Shown in pieces: positions 17,968-27,639 of a stretch of 32,500 nt of DNA. The stretch comes from Prorocentrum cordatum. Its lineage: Eukaryota > Sar > Dinophyceae > Prorocentrales > Prorocentraceae. The stretch is from NCBI GenBank assembly GCA_963575745.1, contig CAUYUJ010016715.1, positions 863,929 to 896,428 of the forward strand, given 5' to 3'. How positions within the stretch are numbered: the first letter of the stretch is position 1; the number at the start of each line of letters is the position of its first letter. A model generated the notes under the pieces. That model was not told the origin of the DNA. It was given only the letters and a program-made list of their open reading frames with translations, and ran no database searches. Position numbers and translations under genes: made by a program.

Positions 17968-20522
17968 GCATGTGCCTGAGAACGCGTCTCGCGTTCGTAC
18001 CGTAACTTATTTTGACTCTTTTCCAGTTGTTTGAGCTCTAGTACGTCCAGGACGCGCTGTCGGAGCCAATCATTGGTACGATTCGGGTCGCTGATCTTCA
18101 TGCGCTGGTATTCGTACATATCCTGTTTCATCCAGGCATGTCGGCGAATCTGTGTGCGAAACAGAGATTCCAATATCTTCGGGTCGGGTGCCCCTCGGCA
18201 ATCCAACAGTAAAGCGTCCCAATCAGTAACGAAACACTGCAAATCTTCATCTACCATCCTCAGTTCTTTGAGGCGCTCGAAATCATGCAGGTCGTCATCA
18301 ATCTCTGTCACTTTGTAGAACTGCAGGATGTGCCAGTAGATCTGGCGTCCCTTGGGCATGCGCCCTGCATTGTGCTCTCTGGTTTCGATGAGCCTGATCT
18401 GGTAGCGCAAGTCTGAAGATAAGATGTCGCTGAGAGCAGTGGCGAGTTTGCAATCGATGCCCTCGAAGTCTCCACTGTCTTGCAAGTCCTCGAAGGTACA
18501 TTCGGACTGCTCAGCCACGCATAGGAAGGCATGTGCTGGGGATGGTCGCCCGGAGGCGGCTCCAAAATTATTCCGTTCCTTTTGCTGCCATTCAAGCAGC
18601 TGCGTGATCTTAGGCAAGACAGGGACTCGGACGGTGTCTGACTCCGTGATAGGAGTAGTAGTATTGACCGAAACCGCAGACAATTGTTGTGAGGGTATCG
18701 GTACACCGTCGGTAGTTGGTTCTGTGCGCGCAGGAGACACGTGGCGTGTCTGTGCTGAAGCTGCCGCGGAGGCTGCTCCTGGTGACGTACGTCGTTGTTG
18801 TCCTGCAGAAGCGCGTGGTTCTTCGGCGGACGCTGCCGTCGGCCTGTGCAGGTCGGTTGCAGGTTGAAGGTGAAGTATGGTGTCGTTGGTGTGGTCAATC
18901 AGCTTTTTTGTCCAGCTCGTCATGTCATCGTGTATCTGGTTCACTTTTTGGCGTGTGTACTCATCAGTATCCCGAGAGCGTTGTGAATGCCGGTCAAGTC
19001 GCTGCTCGTAGGCTCGGAGACGGGCGTTGTGCGCCTCCAACTCACTGCCCAGACGTGCGAGGTGTTCCTCAACACGAACCTTCTCAGTATCTCTCTCACG
19101 AATGACCTGGGAGAGCTCAGACTGCGCGTGGCCCGCCGCCTTCTCGACCTCCTGCAACCTGTCAGTGAGGCGGGCGAAATCGTAAACCGTAGGAGGAGAA
19201 TCCAGCTGTACAGTCTGGGCTCGTCCGACACGCAACTCTGCCAGGGCGTCCTGTACACCAGGAAAGCGCTGCTCGATTTTCAGAGATCCGGTTAGCGAGT
19301 GGCTGCACGACAGCGTTGGTCGCATCAAGCCTTGGAGTGATAACTCTCTCAGTATTTTGCAACATGCCGATCAGGTTCGACGAGTTGGCATGTGCTTGCC
19401 GAGCGTCGCCGTAGTGCGGTCCATGTGGGATCGAAGATCGTTGATCTGAGATTGAACGTCGCCAAGGTCGGTGGCCTCGGCTGGTGGTGGTCGGTTGCGG
19501 AGCTGGTCGTGGATCTCGTCATGGAGGATCCTGACTGCTGAAACGCCTGTGTCGCGTACGATCACAAGCTGTTGCTCCATCTACACGAGGTAGTTGCGCA
19601 GGTTCTCGACCGTCGCCGATCGTTCACCTGAGTGTGACATCTCACGGTCAAGCTGGTACTGCAGCTCACCTAAGATGCGGCGATCTTCAGCGATCCTAGA
19701 ATCGATGATCCCTAGGCGCCGTCGAGATCTTTGCGTAGAGCAGCGGCGTTGGCAGTGTTCGTTTGAACGCTCTGCATCAGTCCAGAGTACTGTCTGGACA
19801 CGAAGGTTTCAACCTGGTCTCTGAGCTCAGCTATTTCGTCTGCGGCGGACGTTGCCGCCAGCGGGTCATCTGAGATGGAGAGGTGGGGAGCGTCAGCTTC
19901 CCTCTGCACCCTCTCGCGAGGAGTGCATGGCCTCTGTGAGGCAGCACGCGGGCTCGACCTCCTCTCGTTGCATGGGCCTGTGGCCCCGCGACGGTTGCGC
20001 AAGGACGAGCTGCGGCTAGGGCCGTGTGTGTGGTGTCTGATGAGATGATACCTGGGGGCACTGCGTCTGCGGCTGTGCCGCCACTGGTCTACTGAGTTCC
20101 TCGAAGGTGGCTACGTGCTCCGCTACAGGAACGGTCGCAGGGCTGGTCATGCCAGCACTTGTGGTCCATCGGCGGTTAGCGCGAAGGCGCCCTGGAGTAT
20201 CAGGACCAGTGGGGCTCGCGCCCGACGCAGTTGGGATTGCTCCCGACGGAGGAGGAGATGGAGGATCGAAGGTAGGCGTGTGAAACTCCCGACTGCCTGC
20301 TCCTACTCCTTCTCCTGTCCCCCCGCGGGCGGCGTGGCGGTGAAGTTCATCAGCTAGCCGCGCCTCGGGTCCGTCGGGGCTGGGGGGGGGGGGGGGACCT
20401 GGGACACCTATACGGTCCACACTAAGGCTCTCCAACTCATCACCGAGCCGTCGCGCCGTCGGAGAGCCCGGACGCGAGGCCCCGATGGACCCCTTACGGC
20501 GCATGCGCCGCTTGGGTTCCAT
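17968..20522 (-). pseudogene. gag: Copia-type gag, fragmented
   Basis: Structural protein of the element. The first ATG (20520-20522) opens a basic, Pro-rich N-terminus (MEPKRRMRRKGSIG). A long, mostly coiled-coil region follows across frames (for example DEIAELRDQVETF near 19850 and LTDRLQEVEKAAGHAQSELS near 19180). A capsid-like helical block lies at about 17994-18641 and includes ITQLLEWQQKERNNF, KLATALSDIL, KGRQIYWHILQFYK and RLKELRMVDEDLQCFVTDWD. This block resembles gag of copia-like elements I know from dinoflagellate genomes; that is recalled, not searched. The frame changes near 20010, 19715, 19368, 19285 and 17985, and a TAG stops the 5' part at 19581-19583. The longest intact piece, 16887-19328, runs out of frame downstream of about 17985. 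Confidence 0.85.
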
Positions 20523-20784
20523 CGAGGCCGCGTGCGAGATCGCGACGCGGGGTTCGATGAACTGTGAGATTTAAAGGGCTGATAACCTGTGTATGGGGTT
20601 AGAGTACAAAGGTACAGAACCCCTGATCCGTCGGTAGAGGAAAGGAGGGAAAGATGGATATCTTTTCCTCCTGCACGATCAAAGGTCTGATCAATCTAGT
20701 CCAATACCTGAGCCCAAACGGCCAGGCGCAGGAGAGGTGAGGATAAGGAGTATGTATGAGGGTATTATACGGGTTCTATTCACA
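20523..20784. other. Leader/upstream region of the retroelement, no LTR found
   Basis: This is where the 5' LTR and leader should lie. I see no copy of it near 11191 or below, and no convincing tRNA primer site; GGTTATCAGCCC on the minus strand near 20585 only loosely recalls the initiator-Met type. One weak shared patch with the 3' flank is CTTTGATCGT. Confidence 0.4.
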
Positions 20785-20882
20785 CATCCTCCTCCTCCTC
20801 CTCCTCTTGCTCCTCCTCCTCCTCATCCTCCTCTTTCTCCTCCTACTCCTCCTCCTCTTGCTCCTACTCCTGCTCCTCCTGG
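20785..20882. repeat. TCC/CTCCTACTCC tract
   Basis: About 100 bp of TCC with TTGCTCC, TACTCC and CATCC variants. It begins about 260 bp upstream of the gag start. Confidence 0.92.
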
Positions 20883-22685
20883 CACCTTCACCTCCACATC
20901 CTCATCTGCTCCCGGCCCAGCACGGAGGAAAACCTGCCGTCTGTGGAACGATAAACAACTGCTGAGCCGATTACCGCGACAAGGTGGAGCAAAGCGAGAT
21001 GTACCAACAAACTCGATGCACTGTGAAGAAAGGTCGCGCGTAGGCGCAGATGGGGAAACATGGTGTGGAGCAGTTAAAGCCAGCAGGTAGCGCACATGCC
21101 CCAATCATGTTAGATCCATCCACCCGCCCATGTATATCGAGTTGCGAGTGCAAGGCGTCGCTTCGAAAGCATGCCAGGCTCAAGAGGGCGGTGGCGATGA
21201 AAGGCGCAGGGTGTCCATGCGCAGACGTGGACAATACGTATGCTAGAGGCGGCCAAAACAAGAGCCAGTGATCCCCCACCATGTGCCACAGCGGCTGCGC
21301 AGCTGAGCGTGAGACTGCACAATGCAAGAATGAGGGGCCCGATCAGAAATGCGCTGCCCCTGGGCGCGGTGGGGGCGGAAGGCGGCGACGCATCCTCGCC
21401 CCTTTCTTCAAACAGTAGGCTATCATTCCTCTTGTTGGCGCCCTCCCTTGCGATCTTCTTGTCTGCGTGCCACGTGCTACTAGGAACACAACTGCTAGCG
21501 ACCCGTCCGCGGAACACCCGTACGCGACCCACCCGCGACCAGTTTGCAACCTACCGTCCGTCTGTCTGCAACTTGGCGCCTGTTGGGCGCTACTTTTGAC
21601 TGTCCGAGTCTGGACCCCATCACCCCTCCGTCGCGTCCGCTACGACTGGGGGCCCACGTGAAGATGCATCATGTGAAGATCTGACGGTACGACGTAGTGC
21701 TGCGCGCTGTCCAGCGTACGGGATGTGCGACGTATGCTGATCGTGACTGCAGCACGGGTGCCCTCGAATGGGCGAGGAAGCTATTATCTGTAGCAGCGCG
21801 GCGAAGCGGAAGGGCTGGTGCTACGGTCGGCACTTGGCTGCAAGCTGACGCACTTGAGCGAATACGTAAAGAAACTATGGCTGTGGGCTGCGGCCGCTGG
21901 GGCAGGCTAGACGTCGCAAACCGGTGCAAGCTGCGAGGACAGAACTTCTGCCGATAAACGGCAGAGGGCATCCAGGCTGAACAAAGATACCGCTGCACAA
22001 GGTGGCGCAGAAGGCGAGAGACAGAGAGAGAGAGAGTACAACCGATAATTGCAATTGGGGTGATGAGAAGGACATATGGGCGCGCGATCGACAAAGCGAT
22101 TGTATACTGTAGGGTGCGTTGCTTGATGCTGGAACTCGAGAGCTCCAGACCAGGCGGGGTGGTTGCATCTACAGCAGCATGGCGGCAAAATGGAACGGCT
22201 GATGCTACATGGGGCGAGCGGGACGTGGTTGCTGGCAGGTTACGCTTAAAAGAAAGTGAGGCTCTATGCCTAGCTTGCCCTGTTAGCTAAACTGCTGCGC
22301 GGTGCAGACTAGGATGCGAGCAGCAGCGGTCACTGCGCAGAGACGGCAGAAGCTGACGAACGGTTTTGCGAGCTCGCACAAAATGGCGCTGAAGCGCAAA
22401 GTAAAGAGCCGAAAGTAGGAGCGACGACAAACAGATATTTAATTATACAGATAAGGAGCGGGCCAGGAAGCATGCTGGTTGAGTTGTGGAACGAAGATGG
22501 CCCCAACGACTTTACGTGATGCTCTCATCGCGGCCGTCACAATTCATGTTGGCGCCAATGGCCGCAGGCCAGCCACATGACGTGGGGAGTCCAATGTAGG
22601 AGATGGCTCGGGTGTGGATGTAGGCAACGTCAGCGGCGGTGTCATCGAGTCATTGCCCCCCCACCCAGCCAAGGCCAAGCAGCGT
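20883..22685. other. No gene seen; one weak repeated block
   Basis: No convincing open frame in 1.8 kb. A loosely repeated block (TAGCAGCGCGGCG, GGAAGGGCTGGTGCTACG near 21790; CAGCAGCATGGCGG, GGAACGGCTGATGCTACA near 22170) lies about 385 bp apart in the same orientation. A GA run sits at 22018-22038. Confidence 0.45.
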
Positions 22686-22689
22686 AGTG

Positions 22690-22893
22690 CCTTCTCCCTC
22701 CTCCTACTTCCTCCTATCTCTTTTTCCTCATCCCTCCCCTCCCTCCTCTTCCTCCTACCTCGTCCTCTTCTTCCGTTGAGCGCTCTGTGCTGCAACCCGT
22801 AGCCGGTGTCCTCCTCTGATCAACCTTCTCCTCCTCCTCCTCCTCCACCATGTCCTCCTCCTCCTCCTCCTCCTTTCCCTTCTCCTCCTCTTA
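22690..22893. repeat. Pyrimidine-rich TCC/CCT stretch
   Basis: Two blocks (22690-22770 and 22810-22893) of TCC/TTCCTC repeats with a short unique spacer. Confidence 0.88.
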
Positions 22894-23381
22894 CGTTGAT
22901 GTTGCCGCTTGGGTTTCGAACGAGGGTTGACACCTCGTCTACTGCCACGCGGCCTAGCTTGCCGTTCTCCCCCTCTCTTCCTCCGCTGCCGCCGCCCGTG
23001 CTGCCGCTCTGTTCGTCTCGTCCTCTCTCTTCTCTCTGCGTCTCCGCGATGACGTCTGTGTCTGCACTGCACGCACAGGCCACTCGACCCTTTGCAGCGA
23101 TCAGGGGGTACCTAAGCTGATTGCTGGGGGAGGGGCTCCCCTTCTTGTTTGACATCGGCGGGAGCACAATGCCTCCCCAGCGCCCTGCGGCCACCGCCCC
23201 GGCCGAGCGACTCGAGACTTGGCCATGCGCATATAGCGAGCGAGCGAGCCTCCTCCCCTTCCTCCTCTATCTCCGAACCCTTCCTCCCGTCGCCCAGGGC
23301 GCGCCGAGCAGCGCGACCCGGACTAAGGTGGGGTGGTGCTACATCATCCGTTACAGTGCAGCAGAGAGAGCTGCGAGACGA

Positions 23382-23442
23382 CGCGTGAGAGAAGGCACCG
23401 CGGATGGAGCCCCCACTCCACCGCGTGAGAGAAGGCACCGCG
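23382..23442. repeat. 20 bp direct duplication
   Basis: CGCGTGAGAGAAGGCACCGC occurs exactly at about 23382 and again 40 bp further on. It may be a local tandem duplication; no gene is associated. Confidence 0.75.
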
Positions 23443-23514
23443 CCCCGCATCGGGACGGCCTCCTGCCGACACGCGCGTTAGTCAGTCAGTCGGTCAATCC
23501 CTCCTCCACCCCTC

Positions 23515-23700
23515 CCCTCCCCGCCCCGGCCTCCTCCTCCTCCTTCCCTCCCTCCCTCCCTCCTCCCCTCCCTCCCCTCCCTCCCCTCCCTCCCTCCCGC
23601 CCTCCCCGACCCTCCTCCCTGCCCCTCCTCCCTCCCCTTCTCCCTCCCTCCCCTCCCTCCCTCCCTCTTCCCCTCCCTCCCTCCCTGCCCCCTCCCCCCC
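23515..23700. repeat. CCCTCC/CCTCCCT tract
   Basis: A pyrimidine-only run built mainly of CCCTCCCTCC, with minor GCC and TGCC interruptions. The overlapping 310-residue plus frame and the minus frames are low complexity and unsupported. Confidence 0.92.
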
Positions 23701-23827
23701 CGCGCCTCTGCTCCGCGACGCACGGCACGGCGGCGTGCGAGCTGGCGGGCCTCGCCAAGCCTGGCGCGCGAAAGGGGCCGGCGGGGGTGCCCAGCCGGGG
23801 AGGGGGCGCGAGGCGGGAGGGGGGGGG

Positions 23828-24055
23828 TCCTCCTCCTCCTCCTCCTCCTCCTCCTCCTCCTCCTCCTCCTCCTCCTCCTCCCCCTCCTCCTCCTCGGGGG
23901 GGGGGGGGGAGGGCAGGCGAGGAGAATGACGAGGGAAAAAATGGAGGGAGGGAGGAGAAAACGATACGAGAGAGGGAGGGAGAAACAAAGAGAGAGAGGG
24001 GGCAAAGAACGAGAGAAAGAGAGAACGAAGGGAAAACAATAAAGGAAGCATAACG
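23828..24055. repeat. TCC tract followed by a G run and a GA-rich stretch
   Basis: TCC triplets at 23828-23895, a run of about 12 G, then GAGAGA/GGAGGGA-rich sequence to about 24055. The strand thus changes from all-pyrimidine to all-purine across the G run, which gives local inverted symmetry. Confidence 0.88.
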
Positions 24056-24184
24056 GAAAGAGAGGCCGGGAAAGGGCGAGAAGGGGTACGTATATAGATA
24101 TAACAAAGAGAGAGGGATAACAAAGACAGACAGGGCAGCAGACGTAGATACATGTAGACATATTAGAACCTACCCTTGTACGTG

Positions 24185-24320
24185 ATGCAATTATGCACAC
24201 GCAAACATGATTACATGTGCATTGCTACGCAACCATGAATGCAATTATGCATACGCTTGTACGCAATGCAATGGTGTATGCATGATTGCGTATGCAATTA
24301 TGCATACGCAGGCATGCATC
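24185..24320. repeat. ~54 bp repeat with ATGCAATTATGCAYACGC heads
   Basis: The head ATGCAATTATGCA starts at 24185, 24239 and 24292, so the period is 53-54 bp; the third copy is partial. Heads are well conserved and the tails, rich in GCAT, ACGC and TGCA, less so. Many parts are self-complementary. Confidence 0.8.
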
Positions 24321-24411
24321 AGCTACAGTTCCATCAAACTTTAGATACATAGATGAAAATGTGCATGTGATGTGTAAGTGTCTGTTGTATAAGAACACGC
24401 AGCATTTAACC

Positions 24412-24492
24412 ACATACACACATATATATATACATATATGTATATATATGGGCGGCTAACGGGAGAAGGGCGAGAGGGAGAGCGAGAGAGAT

Positions 24493-24523
<31 letters not shown>

Positions 24524-24536
24524 GAGAGACATAAGG
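24412..24536. repeat. AT-rich near-palindrome followed by a GA microsatellite
   Basis: At 24421-24450 a CATATATATATACATATATG-like near-palindrome is followed after about 20 bp by GAGAGA with GATAGA and GACAGA variants. This is the reverse-complement counterpart of the CT-AT-CT block near 3174. Confidence 0.85.
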
Positions 24537-24559
24537 ACGGAAGGAAGAAGGAAGGAAGG

Positions 24560-25236
24560 GGAGATATCAAACAAGAGAGATGTCAGGACTTCCCGCCACT
24601 CCCCCCTCCCCCAACCCCCTACCACCTCCGTCCCAGCACCTTCAACAAGTGGACACGAAGGGGGCTGCCGATGGGGGCTGGGCAGGAGGGAGGGGGAGAG
24701 CGCGACCACCACGCGTGGATGCGGCGGGGCTGCGGTGCACCCGCAGCAACAACATCAGTCCGCGCGGTCGAGGTCTCGGCTCGCCGAGAGGAACTTGCGC
24801 GCCAGTCGGAGGCTCGGCGCGGAGAAGCGGGACGGGGGGCCCACAACAGCGCAGGGACGCGCTCGAGAAACCCAAGCCCGAGGACCCCCCGCATGCACGA
24901 GAAAACACCGCGTCGCACGGCAGGGCGGATGTTCACCACGATCGGGGCCAACACCAAAAGCGACCTTGGTCGCCCGCGCGCTCCGAAACCCCCAAACCCG
25001 CGCCCTTGTCCTCCTCCGAACCCGCCCCCCCCCCCAAAAAAACAAACAACCAAAAAACACACGCGGAGAACGCGGATGGTGATCTAAGCGTTGCGCTGCT
25101 TTTCCTTCGGACAGCAACCGCGAGGCCCCCATGGCGCTGCCGCGAGCCCGGTGCTGCTCGGCGCAAGCGCCGGTCTGGGCGGCGTCATGGAAGCCGTCCG
25201 CAATGTGATCGTCGCTTTCCACATCGATGAGCGCCT
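24560..25236. other. No gene supported: GC-rich unique sequence
   Basis: Competing open frames of 115-229 residues exist on both strands, with Pro/Arg-rich composition and no recognised domain. A homopolymer patch (C12 then A7) lies near 25030. Confidence 0.35.
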
Positions 25237-25238
25237 GG

Positions 25239-25339
25239 AGTAACGCCGGGGCCGGGGCCGGGGCCAGGGCTATAGGACCAGGGCCAGGGCCGGAGCCGGG
25301 GCCGGGGCCAGAGCCGCGGACAGGGATGGGGCTGGGGCC

Positions 25340-25350
<11 letters not shown>
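25239..25350. repeat. GGGGCC-rich degenerate hexanucleotide stretch
   Basis: GGGGCC, AGGGCC and GGAGCC units recur about 14 times. Runs of three or four G at short intervals are of the kind that can form G-quadruplexes. An AGGAGGAAGAGG purine run follows to about 25380. Confidence 0.85.
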
Positions 25351-25374
<24 letters not shown>

Positions 25375-25724
25375 GAGGGATCGAGGGAGGGAGAGAGAAG
25401 GGGGGCTGGGGAACAGAGATGCTGAGTGTCGCTGCCTGCTGCACCCTGATGTTGCTACACCGCTATACCCGACGGCCCGCTGCTGCCTGCTACTGCCTGC
25501 CACTGCCTGCTGCTGATTGGCGGCATTCAGGTGATGGGGGGGGGTCATAGATGGGGGGTCCGAATGGTCAAGTTTTAATCCCTCTTTCGTCACTTTAGGT
25601 ACTACTTTGGACTGGTACAATTTCAGCGTTTTTGGTCGTGCTACAGAAAGGACCGCGTAGTTACGGGTGCGAGGTACGAAGGACTGTAGGATCTTCATTC
25701 TCCTCGTGTTCTTTGTCCTGCGCC
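25351..25724. other. No gene seen
   Basis: Contains CTGCCTGC/CTACTGCC repeats at 25475-25515 and otherwise unique sequence without a supportable frame. Confidence 0.5.
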
Positions 25725-26048
25725 CTCACCCCTGAGCCCTAAGCCGCGACGCCCCGAGCCCTGAGCCCTGACGCCCTGACGGCCTGACGCCCTAAGTCCA
25801 GGAGCCCGACGCCCTGACCCCTCAACCCTATGCGCTGATCGCTGAAACCTAAGCCATAGAACGCAAATCCCGGAACCCTAAGCCCGAAGACCTAAACCCC
25901 AAGCCCTAAACAATAATTCCGGCGCCCTCAACCCGCAGCCCATTCCCATAAGTCCTAAGCCCGAGGACCTAGCCCCTGCCCTGAACCCTAAGCCCTATGA
26001 GCCCTGACCCCAAACCTAAGCCCTGGGCCTTTAGCCCTCAACCCTGAA
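25725..26048. repeat. Degenerate telomere-like CCCTAA/CCCTGA array, left block
   Basis: CCCTAAGCC, CCCTGAGCC, ACCCTAAGCC and similar units of about 6-10 bp, none in long exact runs. The C-rich strand is the plus strand. It resembles decayed TTTAGGG-class telomere repeats in an internal position. That it derives from telomere addition or insertion is inference. Confidence 0.82.
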
Positions 26049-26314
26049 TTCTTTTTTTTTATTATAAAAAACTCTCCCTCCTCTGGCGCTATGGGTCCCC
26101 CTTTCGGGTGTGTAAACCATATATGATTACAGTATGACCACATGTCCATCAGAAATATGAATTTACACTATCCCCGGGGGGCCGGTATCGCTCCCCCTGA
26201 GGTTCCCTTTTTAAAATATATATATAAAAGCAAAAACGCGGGACATTTTGTTCCAACAGAAGACTTTTTGCGCAAACCCCTTGCAAACAAACAAAAAAAG
26301 AAGAAAAAAAAAAA
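26049..26314. other. AT-rich unique segment with homopolymers
   Basis: Lower GC than its surroundings, with T10, A-rich runs (26290-26314) and TATATATA near 26216. No gene seen. Confidence 0.5.
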
Positions 26315-26768
26315 CGAAGTGCACACGCGCGCGTCGTCGCGCGCGCATGCCGAAATCATTCAAAAACCTTCGGTACCAGAAGGATTTCGCAATCGAGTTT
26401 CCAAAAAGCATGCAAAAACACATGGTTTCGCAACACTGATTTGATAAAAACGTTTACGCGCGAACTCTTGCGAAATATTTTTTAAACAAAAAACATAGGT
26501 TTTCAACCTTTTCACCAAATTCTACCAAACGGGCTTCGCGCGCGCATGTCGAAATCTGCCGACCGCCCTTGCGCGTGTGCCGTCGCGAGAATCCTCTGCA
26601 AAAAATGAGACGAAGTGCAGACGCGCGCGTCGTCGCGCGCGTATGCCGAAATCCTTCAAAACCCATCGGTTTCGGAAGGATTTCAAAATCGTGTGTCCAA
26701 AAAACATACAAAACACAAGGTTTCGCAACACGAATTTTCAACAAAAGCGTGCGCGCGCGCTCTTGCGT
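26315..26768. repeat. Two direct copies of a ~158 bp unit
   Basis: Copies at 26315-26472 and 26611-26768 both begin CGAAGTGCA-ACGCGCGCGTC and share GTCGCGCGCG, ATGCCGAAATC, TTCAAAA, GGAAGGATTTC, GTTTCGCAACAC and CTCTTGCG at matching offsets. A partial copy of the GCGCGCGCATG-CGAAATC part lies between them near 26537. The divergence is moderate, mostly substitutions. No coding function is evident. Confidence 0.88.
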
Positions 26769-27535
26769 CGTCGTCGTCGTCGTCGTCCTCCCTCCTCCCG
26801 CGTCGTCGTCGTCGTCGTCGCCTACATCGTCCTCTGTCTTTCATCGTGTTCGTCGTCGTCGTCGTCCTCTTTGGCGTCGTGGTCGTTTCCGTCGTCGTTG
26901 TCGCCGTGGTCGTCCTTCCTCCTGCTCCCTCGTCATCGTCGTCGTCCGTCGTCGGCGTCTCGTCGTCGTCCCTCCTATTTCGTCGCCGTCGTCGTCGTCG
27001 TCGTTGTCGTCGTCGTCGTCTTCCCCCCTCCCTCGTCGTTGTCGTAGTCGGCGTCGCCGTCCTTTCTCCTTCTTCGTCGTTCGCGTCGTCGCCGTCCTCC
27101 CTCCTCCCTCGTCGTTGTCGTCGTTGTCGCCGTCGTCGTCCTCCCTCCTCCCTCGTCGTCGTCTTCGTTGGTGGCGTCGTCGTCGTCTTCGTCGTCGTCG
27201 TCGGCGTCGTCGTCTTCGTCGTCGTCGACGTCGGCGTTGTAGTCGTCGCCGCCGTCGTCGTCGTCGTCGTCGTCGGCGTCGTTGACGTCGTCGTCGTCGT
27301 CGGTGTCGTCGCTGTCGTCGTCCTCGGCGTCGTCATCGTCGACGTCGTTGTCATCGTCGTCGTCGTCGTCGTCGGCGTCGGCGTCGTCGTCGTCGTCGGT
27401 GTCGTCGTCGTCGTCGTCGCCATTGTCGGCGTCGTCGAAGTCGTTGGAGACGTCGTCGGTGTCGTCGTAGTCGTTGTCGGCGTCGTCGTCGTCGTCGTTG
27501 GCGCCGTCGTCGTCGGCGCCGCTGCCGCTGCCAAG
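26766..27535. repeat. ~770 bp TCG/GTC trinucleotide tract
   Basis: GTC-frame triplets (GTCGTCGTC) with GGC, GTT, TCC and CTC variants, becoming purer towards 27180-27530. The 365-residue Val/Ser/Arg-rich frames across it are translations of the repeat. It starts exactly where the second 158 bp copy ends. Confidence 0.95.
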
Positions 27536-27639
27536 TGCAATTTGGTACCCACCGTCACGGTCTTAAGAGATTTTGCAAACCAAGTTGCGGGTGGGCGGGC
27601 GGGGTGTTTGCGCGAGCAGTGGGGGTGGTCAAGCGCGGC

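Larger units (their letters stand above)
11191..20522 (-). mobile_element. Degenerate Ty1/copia-like LTR retroelement relic
   Basis: Read on the minus strand the order is gag, aspartic protease, integrase, RT, RNase H, which is the copia order (integrase before RT). Motifs are recognisable throughout, but the coding sequence changes frame about ten times (near 20010, 19715, 19368, 19285, 17985, 15573, 14558, 14031, 13566 and 13146). It also carries in-frame stops at 19581-19583 (TAG), 15464-15466 (TGA), 14265-14267 (TAG), 13832-13834 (TGA) and 13473-13475 (TGA). I could not find matching long terminal repeats by eye on either side, nor a clear primer-binding site, so the ends given are those of the coding region. 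Protein style resembles dinoflagellate copia-like elements (from memory). It cannot be autonomous as written. Confidence 0.93.

Noticed and set aside
17960-18000. Programmed ribosomal frameshift between gag and pol
   Set aside because: The shift lies inside gag, before its zinc fingers, with no slippery heptamer that I can identify. Many other shifts in the element point to decay or errors.
20541-20570. tRNA-like B box (GGTTCGATGA)
   Set aside because: No A box at proper spacing and no cloverleaf can be drawn.
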